From Myxococcus stipitatus DSM 14675 (GTDB lineage: Bacteria; Myxococcota; Myxococcia; Myxococcales; Myxococcaceae), in NCBI RefSeq assembly GCF_000331735.1, contig NC_020126.1:4898001-4962000 (forward strand): a stretch of DNA of 64,000 nt, written 5' to 3'. This document shows, piece by piece, positions 1 to 10,056 of the stretch. Every line of letters begins with the position of its first letter. Within the stretch, counting starts at the first letter, position 1. The notes under the pieces were generated by a model, which saw only the letters and a list, made by a program, of their open reading frames with translations, ran no database searches and was not told the DNA's origin. The position numbers and the translations under genes were made by a program.

Positions 1-2
1 AG

Positions 3-812
3 CTCAAGTCAGGGGAGCTGACGCCGGAGTCCCTGCTGGCCCTGGCGGGCGAGCGGGACTTCCACCCCATGAAGGACGTGGAGCCCTTCAAGGTCCACGT
101 GGCGCTCGCCGAGGCACGGGCTCGAGTGGACGCCGCCGTCCTGGTGGAGCGGGAGAAGAACCGCAAGCGGATGATGGTGCTGGGCGGGGTCGCCGGAGGA
201 CTGGCGCTCGTGCTGGGCACGGGCGGCCTGTTCCTGGCGCGCAACGCCGCGGTGCATGGCTGGTTCGGCGAGGAGGAGTTCGAGGGCATCGAGATGGAGG
301 CCCCCGTCATTCGCCTGGCGCAGGCGCGCCCGGATGACGAAGAGCTCTTCGACTACCCCATCCCGGGGAGTGTGAAGCCGAAGTCGGGAGAGGCGGGGGG
401 AGGCAAGCCCGCGACTCCGGGCGGAGGCAAGCCCACCGCCGTCGCATCGGTGGACCGCAAGCCGCCGCGTCCCTCGGGCAGCGTGGCCACCGACCCGGAC
501 GGGATGCAGGTGGCGCAGCAGTTCGACCAGTCCGCCATCAACCGCGTCGTCGCGGGCAACAAGTCCACGCTCTTCCGCTGCCTCAAGGAGGAGGCCGCCC
601 GCAGTCCGGGCCTGGCGGCGAGAATCCCCCTGGAGTTCGTCATCGGAAACGATGGCCGGGTCAACAAGCTGTGGGTGGACAACCCCCAGTTCAAGAAGGG
701 TCCACTCTACGACTGCCTCTTCACGGAGCTGCAGAAGTGGCCGTTCCGCGCCTACGAAGGAGAGCGCGCGACGGTGGGCCTCTCGTTCACCTTGGGCCCC
801 AAGAAGGGGTAG
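3..812 (+). CDS. AgmX/PglI C-terminal-domain membrane protein (5' end outside window)
   Basis: The reading frame is open to the left edge, so the true start lies outside; an internal ATG at 69 is possible but less likely. Visible parts are a basic stretch, one membrane segment (about 25-40 residues after the ATG at 69, a Gly/Val/Leu-rich run ending in LFLARN), a low-complexity Gly/Pro/Lys linker, and a C-terminal module of about 95 residues with two cysteines (FRCLKE and DCLF) and a WPF motif. That module matches the TonB-C-like AgmX/PglI tail common in myxobacterial envelope and gliding proteins. Topology suggests a cytoplasmic N-terminus and a periplasmic tail. Which paralogue this is cannot be told from the fragment. 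Confidence 0.7.
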   Translation, partial: LKSGELTPESLLALAGERDFHPMKDVEPFKVHVALAEARARVDAAVLVEREKNRKRMMVLGGVAGGLALVLGTGGLFLARNAAVHGWFGEEEFEGIEMEAPVIRLAQARPDDEELFDYPIPGSVKPKSGEAGGGKPATPGGGKPTAVASVDRKPPRPSGSVATDPDGMQVAQQFDQSAINRVVAGNKSTLFRCLKEEAARSPGLAARIPLEFVIGNDGRVNKLWVDNPQFKKGPLYDCLFTELQKWPFRAYEGERATVGLSFTLGPKKG

Positions 813-857
813 GGCCACTTTCTTGCCCACCTCGCGGGCATGCCCCATACCGGGGCC

Positions 858-1496
858 ATGTCCGCCGCATCTGTTGCCGAGACCGAAATCGCGAAGAAGG
901 CCTTGAGCGTTCCGCCGGGGACCTTCCGTCACACCGTGCTGCTGGCCGCCAAGCGCTTCAAGTCCACCTGGGCGGAGCTGGGCAGGCTGCTGGTCCAGGT
1001 CCGGGACGAGGCCAAGTTCGAGGAGTGGGGCCACCCCACCTTCGAGGCCTACTGTCTCAAGGAACTGCACATCAAGAAGCAGACGGCCCTCAAGCTCACC
1101 CGCTCCTTCAGCTTCCTGGCCAAGCACGAGCCCGAGGAAGAGCTGCGGGCTCAAGAGTTCCCCGAAAAGGCGCCCGCCTTCGAGGTCATCGAAGTGCTGG
1201 CCGACGCGGAGGAGCGCGGCCAGTTGTCGCCCACTGAATACAAATCCCTACGTGACAGTATCTGGAGCCCGGAGAAGTCTCCCACCGAGCTCAAGAAGGA
1301 GTTCACGGAGAGGTTCCCCCGGCCGCCGCCCGAGCCTCCTCCGGAGAGCCTCCAGGTGCGCAAACTGGCGTCCATGGCCCGGAAGCTGGCCAGTGAGCTG
1401 GCGGGGTGTCGCAAGATTCCGAACGCCGTTGCCGAGCGAGCAGCCGCCCTGGCGGACGACGTGGAGGAGCTCGCCTCAGGGGTGACGGACGCCTGA
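858..1496 (+). CDS. Conserved hypothetical protein with helical, HTH-like segment
   Basis: About 212 residues, not recognised as a named family. It is rich in Lys, Glu and Ala and predicted mostly helical. The stretch around ELHIKKQTALKLTRSF resembles a helix-turn-helix of the kind seen in phage-type or ParB-like DNA-binding proteins, preceded by a WGHPTFEAYC segment. A proline-rich linker (RPPPEPPPE) separates it from a C-terminal helical tail. ATG 858 is chosen over the in-frame ATG at 840 because a short GGGG run precedes it, but the evidence is weak. It sits 45 bases after the AgmX/PglI-like gene and 226 bases before clpX, so clpX lacks the usual clpP neighbour. Function is unknown; DNA binding is only an inference. 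Confidence 0.65.
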   Translation: MSAASVAETEIAKKALSVPPGTFRHTVLLAAKRFKSTWAELGRLLVQVRDEAKFEEWGHPTFEAYCLKELHIKKQTALKLTRSFSFLAKHEPEEELRAQEFPEKAPAFEVIEVLADAEERGQLSPTEYKSLRDSIWSPEKSPTELKKEFTERFPRPPPEPPPESLQVRKLASMARKLASELAGCRKIPNAVAERAAALADDVEELASGVTDA

Positions 1497-1546
1497 GTCG
1501 CTGTTACTGAACGCTCACCCGTTGCGGACGCTGTACGCTCCGTAAC

Positions 1547-1623
1547 GGGCCCGCACCGTTGGGCTTCCTGCCCAGGGGGGAGGGCCCTATAGTGGTTGTG
1601 GGCCCCATGTAGGTGGTGGGCCC
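1547..1623. repeat. GGGCCC palindrome array upstream of clpX
   Basis: The palindrome GGGCCC occurs at 1547, 1582, 1600 and 1618. The last three are exactly 18 bases apart, and the 12-base spacers (TATAGTGGTTGT and CATGTAGGTGGT) resemble each other. The array lies in the 226-base gap before clpX. It could be an operator set or a degenerate tandem repeat; no function is shown by the sequence alone. Confidence 0.55.
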
Positions 1624-1722
1624 GACGGCTGTTCGAGACGTGGGCAGGCCGTTTGGGTAGGGGAGCGGTGGACGGCGAAGTGGCTCCGGCAAGTTCCGGG
1701 GTCGGCGAACTCGGAGGCGGCA

Positions 1723-3000
<1,278 letters not shown>

Positions 3001-3029
3001 CGCCGGCTCCTCCCTGACGGTGACTCACC

Positions 3030-3062
3030 AGGCCCCTCCTTCCCATGTGGAACGAGGGGCCT
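3030..3062. terminator. Hairpin terminator between clpX and the convergent kinase gene
   Basis: AGGCCCCTC (3030-3038) pairs perfectly with GAGGGGCCT (3054-3062). TTCC (3040-3043) and GGAA (3049-3052) extend it inward across one C-C mismatch, leaving a 5-base loop. It sits 29 bases after the clpX stop and 18 bases before the stop of the convergent gene, so it can serve both. Confidence 0.75.
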
Positions 3063-3080
3063 GCTCATGTCCGGCCCCCC

Positions 3081-6000
3081 TCAGGCGACGATGGCGCTCG
3101 AGGGTGGGGCGGGGATGGTGATGATGAACTCCGTGTACTCGCCGACGATGCTGTCCACGCGGATGTCGCCCTGGTGCTCCTGGACGATGTCGTGGCAGAG
3201 CGACAGTCCCAGGCCCGTGCCCGAGCCCGCGGGCTTGGTGGTGAAGAACGGGTCGAAGAGCCGCTCGCGAATCTCCACGGGGATGCCCGAGCCGTTGTCG
3301 CGCACGCGCAGCTCCACGCGGTCTCCCTGTCGCCGGGTGGTGACCTGGACTCGAGGCACGAAGCCCGTGGCCGCGGTGCGCTGCTTCTGCACGGTGGCGT
3401 AGAAGGCGTTGTCGAGGATGTTGATGATGAGGCGGCTGATGTCGCCCGCCACCAGCTCGACGTTGCCCACGGACGTGTCGAAGTCCGTCTCCGTCTCCAC
3501 GGCGGAGGCTCCCTGGCGAGCCCGCAGGCCCTGCACGGCCAGGTTGACGCTGTCGCGAATCAGCACGTTCAGGTCCGCGCGACTGCGCGAGCCCTCCGAG
3601 CGGCGCGAGTGGCGCAGCATCGTCTTGATGATGCCGGACGCTCGGCGGCCATGGGATTGGATGCGCTGGGAGTTCTGCTTCAGGTCCTCCAGCGTCTCGA
3701 GCACATCCTCCACCGTCGTGGCGTCGAAGCGGTCCATCATGCCCCGCAGCGTGCCGTCCAGCTCGGTGGCCAGCTTCGCGGAGAGCTCCGAGAAGTTGTT
3801 CACGAAGTTGAGCGGGTTCTGCAGCTCATGCGCGATGCCGGCCGTGAGCGAGCCCAACGAGGCCAGCTTCTCCTGCGCCACGAGCTGTCGCTGCATCTCC
3901 TGGATGCGGGTGAGCGTCCCCGCGAGCTCCACGTTCTTCGCCTGGAGCTCGGCGGTGCGCTCGTCGACGCGGCGTTCCAGCGTGTGGCTGTATTCCTCCA
4001 GGCTGGCGTAGAGGCCCGCGTTCTCCAGGGAGATGGCGGCCTGGAAGGACAGGAGGCGCAGCACCTCCAGCCGCTCGGGCGTGAAGGCCCCGCGTGTCGC
4101 GTCGTTCTCCAGGTACAGCACGCCCGTGAGCGAGCCCTGCTTCAAGAGGGGGCTGCACAGCACGGACTTGGGGTGGGCGCTGCGGACATAGGGGTCCTCG
4201 GAGAAGGGCTCCTCCGCGGCGGCATCGTCCAGGATCACCGTCTCGCCGGTGCGCACGACGTAGTGGACGATGGAGGCGGGCAGCGCGGCGGAGGTCTCCA
4301 CGGGCACGGCATGCTCCAACAGCACGCGAGCGCCGTCGACGGAGCCTTCCGCTTCGATGAAGAGTCCCTCGGACCGCTTGAGGATGAGGAAGCCCCGGCG
4401 CGCGCCCGCGTTCTCGATGAGAAGCGTCATGATCTTGCGCAGGAGCTTGTCCAGGACGATTTCGCCGGACAGCGCGCGCGCGGTCTTCAGCACGGAGGCC
4501 ATGTCCAGCGCGGCCAGCGGTGTGCCCGCGGACTCCTCGGTGTGCACCAGTTCGGCGGGTGCCGAGGTCAACAAGCGCGGGTGCTCGCGCTCCAGTCGTG
4601 AGGCCACCGCACGCGCACCCCAGCGGACATACGCATCACGGGCTTCCTGGAGATAGGCCCGCGCGACCCGCTCACGCCCGGCGGTGAGGTGGAAGCGCGC
4701 GGCCTGCTCGCACGCGACACCTTCGTCGAGCGACAGGCCATGCTCGCGCGCCAGTCGGATGGCTCGGTCAAAGCCGTCCGCGGCCTCCGCGTTGCGTCCG
4801 TCCACCCGGGCTCGCTCCGCGTCCAGCAGCTCCGAGCGCGCCGCGTAGTTCATGGGCGCGATGCGTGCCCAGGCCCGCATCTGCTTGCGGAGCGCGTCGA
4901 TGGAGCGCGACGAGCGGATGCGCTCCAGCGGCCCCCGCGTCGAGTGGAGCTGGAGCAGCGCCAAGCCCTGGAAGAACTTGTACCAGGGCAGGTAGATCTG
5001 CCCGGCGATGAGCTCCGCGTGGGCATCCACCGCGGCGGCGCTCTCGAGCGTGCCCCGCGCATCCCCCCACAGCCAGCGCCGCATGGTGCGCATGACGTCG
5101 CAGGAGGCGATGCCGTTCGCGTACCCGAGCTGATGATACGGCGCGAGGATGTCCCGCTCCCGGGCCTCGATGTCTCCCGTGAAGGCCCCCGTGAGCTGGT
5201 CGAGCGTGTGCCGGGTGAACTGGAGGAACGGCACGTTCTTGTGCTGGTGCGACGCGAGCAGGTCCAGGAAGTGGTCGACGCGTGGCCCATGCGCGGCCAG
5301 GCCATCCCGGCCGATGAGGGACGCCGCGCAGCCCGCGCTCGCGTTGTACGCGAAGTACTCGATGTCGCCCGACTCCTGTCCCTTGGTCGCACCCGTGAAG
5401 AAGTCGTCGATGCACGTCGACAGCGGCTCCTTCCAGTGGCGGATGAACAGGTTGAAGACGAAGTGCACCATGGCGCGCAGGCTCTCCGCGCCGAACCGGT
5501 CCAGGGTCTTCAGGGCGAGCCGGCCGTAGCGGTAGCCCTCCTCGGGGTTGCCCAGGTGGACGCTGAGCATCAACCCGAAGCCCACGTATCCGAAGGCCGA
5601 AGCCCCCGTCGCGCCATGGCGGATGGAGAGCTGGAGGGTGCGCAGGACGATGAGCGGGAAGAGCAGGGGCCGCGACATGAACGCGGCCGTGGACAGCTTC
5701 ATCATCAGGCGCAGCGTCGCCAGCAGCAGCGGGTCCTTGAGCTCGGGCAGTGACTCCAGGTCCTCGGGCTTGCGCAGCCCCAGCAACACCTTGGTCTTCG
5801 CCACGGCGGCCAGGACGTGGGGCTGCTTGGGCTGCGCGGGGAGGTTCTGGCCCAGCTTCGCCAGCACCTCCAGGCCCAGGTCCACCGCGCGCGCATGCTC
5901 GCCTCGGTGGGAGTGGCACTGGAGTCGGACCAGGTGCACACGCACGTTCTCGAGCGGGTCCGCCGCGTGGGCGAGCGCCGCTCCGGCCAGCCGCTCCATC

Positions 6001-8375
6001 TGCTCGAAGTCGGCGGCGAGATAGGCGGCCTCGGCGGCCTCGACGTGCAGGTCGAACGCGAGCACGCGGCTCTTCGTCCAGCCTTCATCGCCCAGGAGCT
6101 GGCGGCCCGTCGACAGCAGCCTCAGCGCGGCGGTCCAGGCACCGCGTGACTTGGCTCCTCGTCCCGCGCGCAGGTCCAGGGCCGCCACGCGGTGGCGCTC
6201 CTCGGTGTCCTTCAACACGGGAAGCGCCAGGTGGAAGTGGTTGACGATGTCCGCCAGCTGCTCGTCCATCAGCTCCGGAGGCGTGTGGCTCAGGAGCAAC
6301 CGGCCGATGCGCGCGTGGACCTCCGCGTGCTCGCTCGTGGGGGTGAGCTCGAGCGCGGCTTGCTGGACGCGGTCATGCGCGAACTGGAAGCTGTCCGCGC
6401 CCACGGGGGCGACCAGTCCCGCCTGGACGATTTCGTCGAGGGTCGCCTCCGCCTGCTGGAGCGACTGCTCCGTGACGACCGCGAGGTTGCGCGAGGTGAA
6501 GGTGTGGCCGAGCGCCGCGGCCATGGGCAGCAGGGCCTGCGCATCCGGACTCAGCTCCCGGATGCGGGACGTGAGCAGCGCGACCACGCCGTCGCTGAAG
6601 TCCTGGCCTCGAAGCGCGCTTCCGTCCCACCGGAACCCGCCGCCTTCCGCGTCGAAGCGCACGAGCCCTCGCTCGTAGAACGCGCGCAGGAGCTGCACCG
6701 CGAAGAAGGGATTGCCCTCCGTCAGCGAGAACACCACCGCGTCCAGCTGCGTGTCCCGCTGTCCGGCCGCCGCGGGGAAGACGTCGCTCACGAGCCGCGA
6801 CAGGTGCTCCGGAGACAGGGGCTCCAGGTCCAGGCGCTGCACGGGCGTCCCGGCCTCACGCAGGGCCTGGAACAGTCCCTCCACGGGATGCTCGGGGCTC
6901 AGCTCCTCCGTGCGACAGGCGCCGACGACGAGCAGGTTGTTGAGGCCCTTGTCCGACAACAGCAGACGCAGCAACTGAAGGCTCGCGCTGTCCGCCCACT
7001 GGAGGTCGTCGAGCACGATGACGAGCGGGTGCTCCGGCGTGGCGAGCGCGCCCATCAGCTTGCGCAGCACGAGCTGGAAGCGAAGTTCCGACTCGGCGGG
7101 GTCCAGCTCGGGAACGGGCGGCTGTTCTCCGAGCACCAGCGCCATGCGCGGCACCGCATCCACCACCAGTCGGCCCATGCCTCCCAGGGACTCCAGGAGC
7201 CGCTGCCGCCAATCCTCCAGCCGCTCCTCGCCGAGCAGGCTGCGGGCGACCTCGCGGAACGCCTCGAAGATGCCGCTGTACGGCGCGTCGCGAAGGAGTT
7301 GGTCGTACTTGCCGCGCACGAAGAGGCCGTGCTTCTCGGAGACCGGGCGCTTGAGCGTGCCCGTGAGCGCGGACTTCCCCAGGCCCGCGCCGCCGGTGAC
7401 GAGCACGAAGCCGGAGCGGCCCGAGGAGGCGCGCTCGAAGGCGAACCTCAGCGCGGCCTGCTGCGACTCCCGCCCATAGAGCTTCTCGGGGACGGCGAAG
7501 CGCTCGGGGACATCCTTCGTGCCCAGCTCGAAGTCGGGCACGGTGCCGCGTGCCTCCAGCGCCTCGAGGCACCGCTGGAGGTCCGCCACCAATCCATAGG
7601 CACTCTGGTAGCGGTCCTCCGGTGACTTGGCCAGGAGCTTGAGGATGAGGTTGGCGAGCGTACGCGGCAGCTCCGGCGCGAGCGCCTGAGGCGAAGGCGG
7701 AGGCAGGGCGACGTGCGCGTGGATGAGGCCCAGCGCGTCGGTGTCGGCGAAGGGCCTGCGGCCGGTGAACAGCTCGAACAACATGACGCCCAGCGAGTAG
7801 AAGTCGCTGCGCGAGTCGACGCTGCGGTGCGTGCGGCCGGTGCCTTCCGGCGACAGGTACTCGAGCGTCCCCTCGAGCCGGTCCGGGGCGACGGGCGCGA
7901 CTTCCGTGCGGGCGCGGCGCGTGGCCAGCGTGAGCCCGGTCAGCTTCACGGAGGCGTCATCCACGCCCAGCAGCACCGAGGCCGGCTGGAGGTCGCGATG
8001 CAGGATGCCCGCGGCGTGGAGCTGGCCCACGGCTCGCGCGAGGGCGACGGCGAGTCGGCAGCCCGTGCGCGTGTCGACACGCTCCGACGCGAGCCGCTGG
8101 GCGAGGGTCTTCTCTCCAAACCCTTCGAGGACGAGGACGGACACGCCGGGGCGTGATTCCTCCAGGGCCAGCGGATGGAGGACACCTTCGAGGCGCAGGG
8201 CTTGGGTCAGCTCGAACTCATGTCGGAGCCGATTCGCCAGGGAGGGGGGCCGTGACGCGTCGGTGACCTTCAGGATGACCGACGCGCCGTCATCCACGCG
8301 GGTTGCCCGAAGCAGGTGAAAGGAACCCGAGGTGGAGAGGACTCTGTCGCTTCGGTAGCCAGGGACTTCAATCAT
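3081..8375 (-). CDS. Pseudokinase-AAA ATPase-GAF-histidine kinase signalling protein
   Basis: A 1764-residue cytoplasmic sensor of the protein kinase/AAA/sensor histidine kinase type. In order: kinase-like domain (about 1-270), AAA ATPase with P-loop GGAGLGKS (Lys334), a long helical TPR-like region (about 560-1290), GAF (about 1340-1480), coiled coil, HisKA with His1516 in GIAHELQNPLNF, and HATPase (about 1630-1755) with DNGSGIP and GTGLGLS motifs. The histidine kinase half looks intact. The kinase half does not: Lys36 and HRD (126-128) are present, but the loop reads HRDLQPAS instead of HRDLKPxN and DFG is replaced in KLTGLTLA, so Mg binding is probably lost. It has no response regulator neighbour. 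ATG 8375 is the first start in frame. Confidence 0.9.
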   Translation of the reverse strand: MIEVPGYRSDRVLSTSGSFHLLRATRVDDGASVILKVTDASRPPSLANRLRHEFELTQALRLEGVLHPLALEESRPGVSVLVLEGFGEKTLAQRLASERVDTRTGCRLAVALARAVGQLHAAGILHRDLQPASVLLGVDDASVKLTGLTLATRRARTEVAPVAPDRLEGTLEYLSPEGTGRTHRSVDSRSDFYSLGVMLFELFTGRRPFADTDALGLIHAHVALPPPSPQALAPELPRTLANLILKLLAKSPEDRYQSAYGLVADLQRCLEALEARGTVPDFELGTKDVPERFAVPEKLYGRESQQAALRFAFERASSGRSGFVLVTGGAGLGKSALTGTLKRPVSEKHGLFVRGKYDQLLRDAPYSGIFEAFREVARSLLGEERLEDWRQRLLESLGGMGRLVVDAVPRMALVLGEQPPVPELDPAESELRFQLVLRKLMGALATPEHPLVIVLDDLQWADSASLQLLRLLLSDKGLNNLLVVGACRTEELSPEHPVEGLFQALREAGTPVQRLDLEPLSPEHLSRLVSDVFPAAAGQRDTQLDAVVFSLTEGNPFFAVQLLRAFYERGLVRFDAEGGGFRWDGSALRGQDFSDGVVALLTSRIRELSPDAQALLPMAAALGHTFTSRNLAVVTEQSLQQAEATLDEIVQAGLVAPVGADSFQFAHDRVQQAALELTPTSEHAEVHARIGRLLLSHTPPELMDEQLADIVNHFHLALPVLKDTEERHRVAALDLRAGRGAKSRGAWTAALRLLSTGRQLLGDEGWTKSRVLAFDLHVEAAEAAYLAADFEQMERLAGAALAHAADPLENVRVHLVRLQCHSHRGEHARAVDLGLEVLAKLGQNLPAQPKQPHVLAAVAKTKVLLGLRKPEDLESLPELKDPLLLATLRLMMKLSTAAFMSRPLLFPLIVLRTLQLSIRHGATGASAFGYVGFGLMLSVHLGNPEEGYRYGRLALKTLDRFGAESLRAMVHFVFNLFIRHWKEPLSTCIDDFFTGATKGQESGDIEYFAYNASAGCAASLIGRDGLAAHGPRVDHFLDLLASHQHKNVPFLQFTRHTLDQLTGAFTGDIEARERDILAPYHQLGYANGIASCDVMRTMRRWLWGDARGTLESAAAVDAHAELIAGQIYLPWYKFFQGLALLQLHSTRGPLERIRSSRSIDALRKQMRAWARIAPMNYAARSELLDAERARVDGRNAEAADGFDRAIRLAREHGLSLDEGVACEQAARFHLTAGRERVARAYLQEARDAYVRWGARAVASRLEREHPRLLTSAPAELVHTEESAGTPLAALDMASVLKTARALSGEIVLDKLLRKIMTLLIENAGARRGFLILKRSEGLFIEAEGSVDGARVLLEHAVPVETSAALPASIVHYVVRTGETVILDDAAAEEPFSEDPYVRSAHPKSVLCSPLLKQGSLTGVLYLENDATRGAFTPERLEVLRLLSFQAAISLENAGLYASLEEYSHTLERRVDERTAELQAKNVELAGTLTRIQEMQRQLVAQEKLASLGSLTAGIAHELQNPLNFVNNFSELSAKLATELDGTLRGMMDRFDATTVEDVLETLEDLKQNSQRIQSHGRRASGIIKTMLRHSRRSEGSRSRADLNVLIRDSVNLAVQGLRARQGASAVETETDFDTSVGNVELVAGDISRLIINILDNAFYATVQKQRTAATGFVPRVQVTTRRQGDRVELRVRDNGSGIPVEIRERLFDPFFTTKPAGSGTGLGLSLCHDIVQEHQGDIRVDSIVGEYTEFIITIPAPPSSAIVA

Positions 8376-8519
8376 TGCTCAACCTGTGGCGCGCAGGGGC
8401 GCGACACCCCCCTTGGGGGCGGCAGGCTAGCCGCGCCCCCCCGGGCTCGCAACAGGACCTGATGTCTTCATTGGACGCTGGGCTGCTCGTCACAGTGGAG
8501 TGTGAGGGCGGGGTATGAC

Positions 8520-10049
8520 ATGGACCCCGGAGTGATGAAGCCTTCAACCAGGGTGGTGGGTGACACACGGCGAGACGGCAGGCGTGTGCTCGTCATCGGC
8601 AGTGGTTTTGGTGGACTCGCCGCCGCCGTCCGGCTGGCCGCGCGCGGTTGGAAGGTCACCGTCCTGGAGCGCCGAGAAGGTCCCGGTGGCCGCGCCCATG
8701 CGTTCCGTCAGGACGGCTTCACCTTCGACGCGGGCCCCACCGTCATCACCTGTCCGAACCTGCTCGAGGAGCTGTGGACGCTGGCGGGACAACGCCTGTC
8801 GGACCACGTCACGCTGCGGCCGGTGACGCCGCTGTACCGCATGCGGTTCCCGGATGGCTCCACGTTCGACTACCACGCTGAGCGCGACGCGATGCTGCGG
8901 TCCGTCCGGAGCTTCGCGCCAAAGGATGTGGCCGGTTACGAGGCGCTCTCCGCGCGGGTCGAGCGGATGTACGAAGCGGGCATCGGTCCGTTGATGACGG
9001 CTCCGGTGCCGAATGTCTTGAGCCTCGCGGCGTACACGCCGGCCCTGTTGCGTGAGGAGGCCTTCCGGTCGATGTACGGCCTGGTCTCGAAGCACGTGAA
9101 GGATGAGCGGCTGCGGCAGGCGCTGAGCTTTCATCCGCTCCTCATCGGCGGCAGTCCGTTCCTCCCCGCGAGCGCGGTGTACACGTCCATCCACTACGTG
9201 GAGCGCCGCTGGGGGTCGCACTTCCCCGTGGGCGGCACGGGGGCGCTGGTGCGCGGGCTCGTGGCGCTGCTCGAGTCCCTGGGGGGCGAGGTCCGATACA
9301 ACAGCGAGGTGTCGGAGATCACGCTGGAGGGACGCACCGCCACGGGGGTACGGCTGGGGTCGGGCGAGTCGCTGGCCGCGGAGGCGGTGGTCTCCAACGC
9401 GGATGCCGCGTGGACGTACCGCTACCTCCTGCCGAACCACGTTCGCGACCACTGGTCGGATGAGCGCGTTCAACAAGCGCGGTACTCGATGAGCGTGTTC
9501 CTCTGGTACTTCGGCACGCGCCGCCAGTACCCGAAGGTGGCGCACCACACGCTGCTGTTCGGCCGCGACTTCCGAGGCATGTTCGAAGGTCTGTCGGGCG
9601 AAGGTGCCGCCGCCGAGGACCCGTTGCTGTACCTGCATCGACCCACGGCGACCGACGCGGCCTTGGCGCCCGAAGGGCACGATGCCTTCTATGTCCTCGC
9701 GCCCGTGCCGCACCTGGCCGCGGGCTCGAACTGGAAGGCGAGGGCGGACGTGTTCCGCGCGGAGCTGGCGCGGCGGTTGTCGCGCACCGTGCTTCCCGGA
9801 CTGCAGGCGGAGCTCGTGACGTCGCGGGTCTTCACGCCGGAGGACTTCCGGGACGAGCTCCGCTCCTTCCGAGGCGCGGCGTTCAGCTTCGCGCCCACGC
9901 TGTTGCAGTCCACGTTCCTCAGGGCCCAGGCGAAGAGCGAGGACGTGGAGCGGCTGTACCTCGTCGGGGCGGGGACCCACCCCGGCGCGGGACTGCCCGC
10001 GGTGCTGTGCTCGGCCAAGATCCTCGATGAGGTCATGGCCGAGCTGTGA
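8520..10049 (+). CDS. CrtI-type phytoene desaturase family oxidoreductase
   Basis: FAD-dependent carotenoid desaturase/isomerase family, about 509 residues, near the normal CrtI length. The dinucleotide-binding motif VIGSGFGGLAAAVRLA lies near the N-terminus, followed by the LERREGPGGRA segment. The C-terminal GAGTHPGAGLPAVLCSAK signature is typical of CrtI. The substrate (phytoene, neurosporene or another polyene) cannot be told. ATG 8520 follows a G-rich stretch; GTG 8502 is an alternative. The gene is divergent from the histidine kinase across a gap holding the palindromes CCCCCTTGGGGG (8408-8419) and GGCTAGCC (about 8425), which could be operators. It faces a carotenoid oxygenase gene with only 7 bases between the stops. 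Confidence 0.85.
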   Translation: MDPGVMKPSTRVVGDTRRDGRRVLVIGSGFGGLAAAVRLAARGWKVTVLERREGPGGRAHAFRQDGFTFDAGPTVITCPNLLEELWTLAGQRLSDHVTLRPVTPLYRMRFPDGSTFDYHAERDAMLRSVRSFAPKDVAGYEALSARVERMYEAGIGPLMTAPVPNVLSLAAYTPALLREEAFRSMYGLVSKHVKDERLRQALSFHPLLIGGSPFLPASAVYTSIHYVERRWGSHFPVGGTGALVRGLVALLESLGGEVRYNSEVSEITLEGRTATGVRLGSGESLAAEAVVSNADAAWTYRYLLPNHVRDHWSDERVQQARYSMSVFLWYFGTRRQYPKVAHHTLLFGRDFRGMFEGLSGEGAAAEDPLLYLHRPTATDAALAPEGHDAFYVLAPVPHLAAGSNWKARADVFRAELARRLSRTVLPGLQAELVTSRVFTPEDFRDELRSFRGAAFSFAPTLLQSTFLRAQAKSEDVERLYLVGAGTHPGAGLPAVLCSAKILDEVMAEL

Positions 10050-10056
10050 CGCGGGC

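Noticed and set aside
9..1154. Long minus-strand frame opposite the first two genes
   Set aside because: Composition is that of a shadow: long Leu/Gly/Arg/His runs and no motif. The plus-strand frames carry clear membrane and TonB-C-like features.
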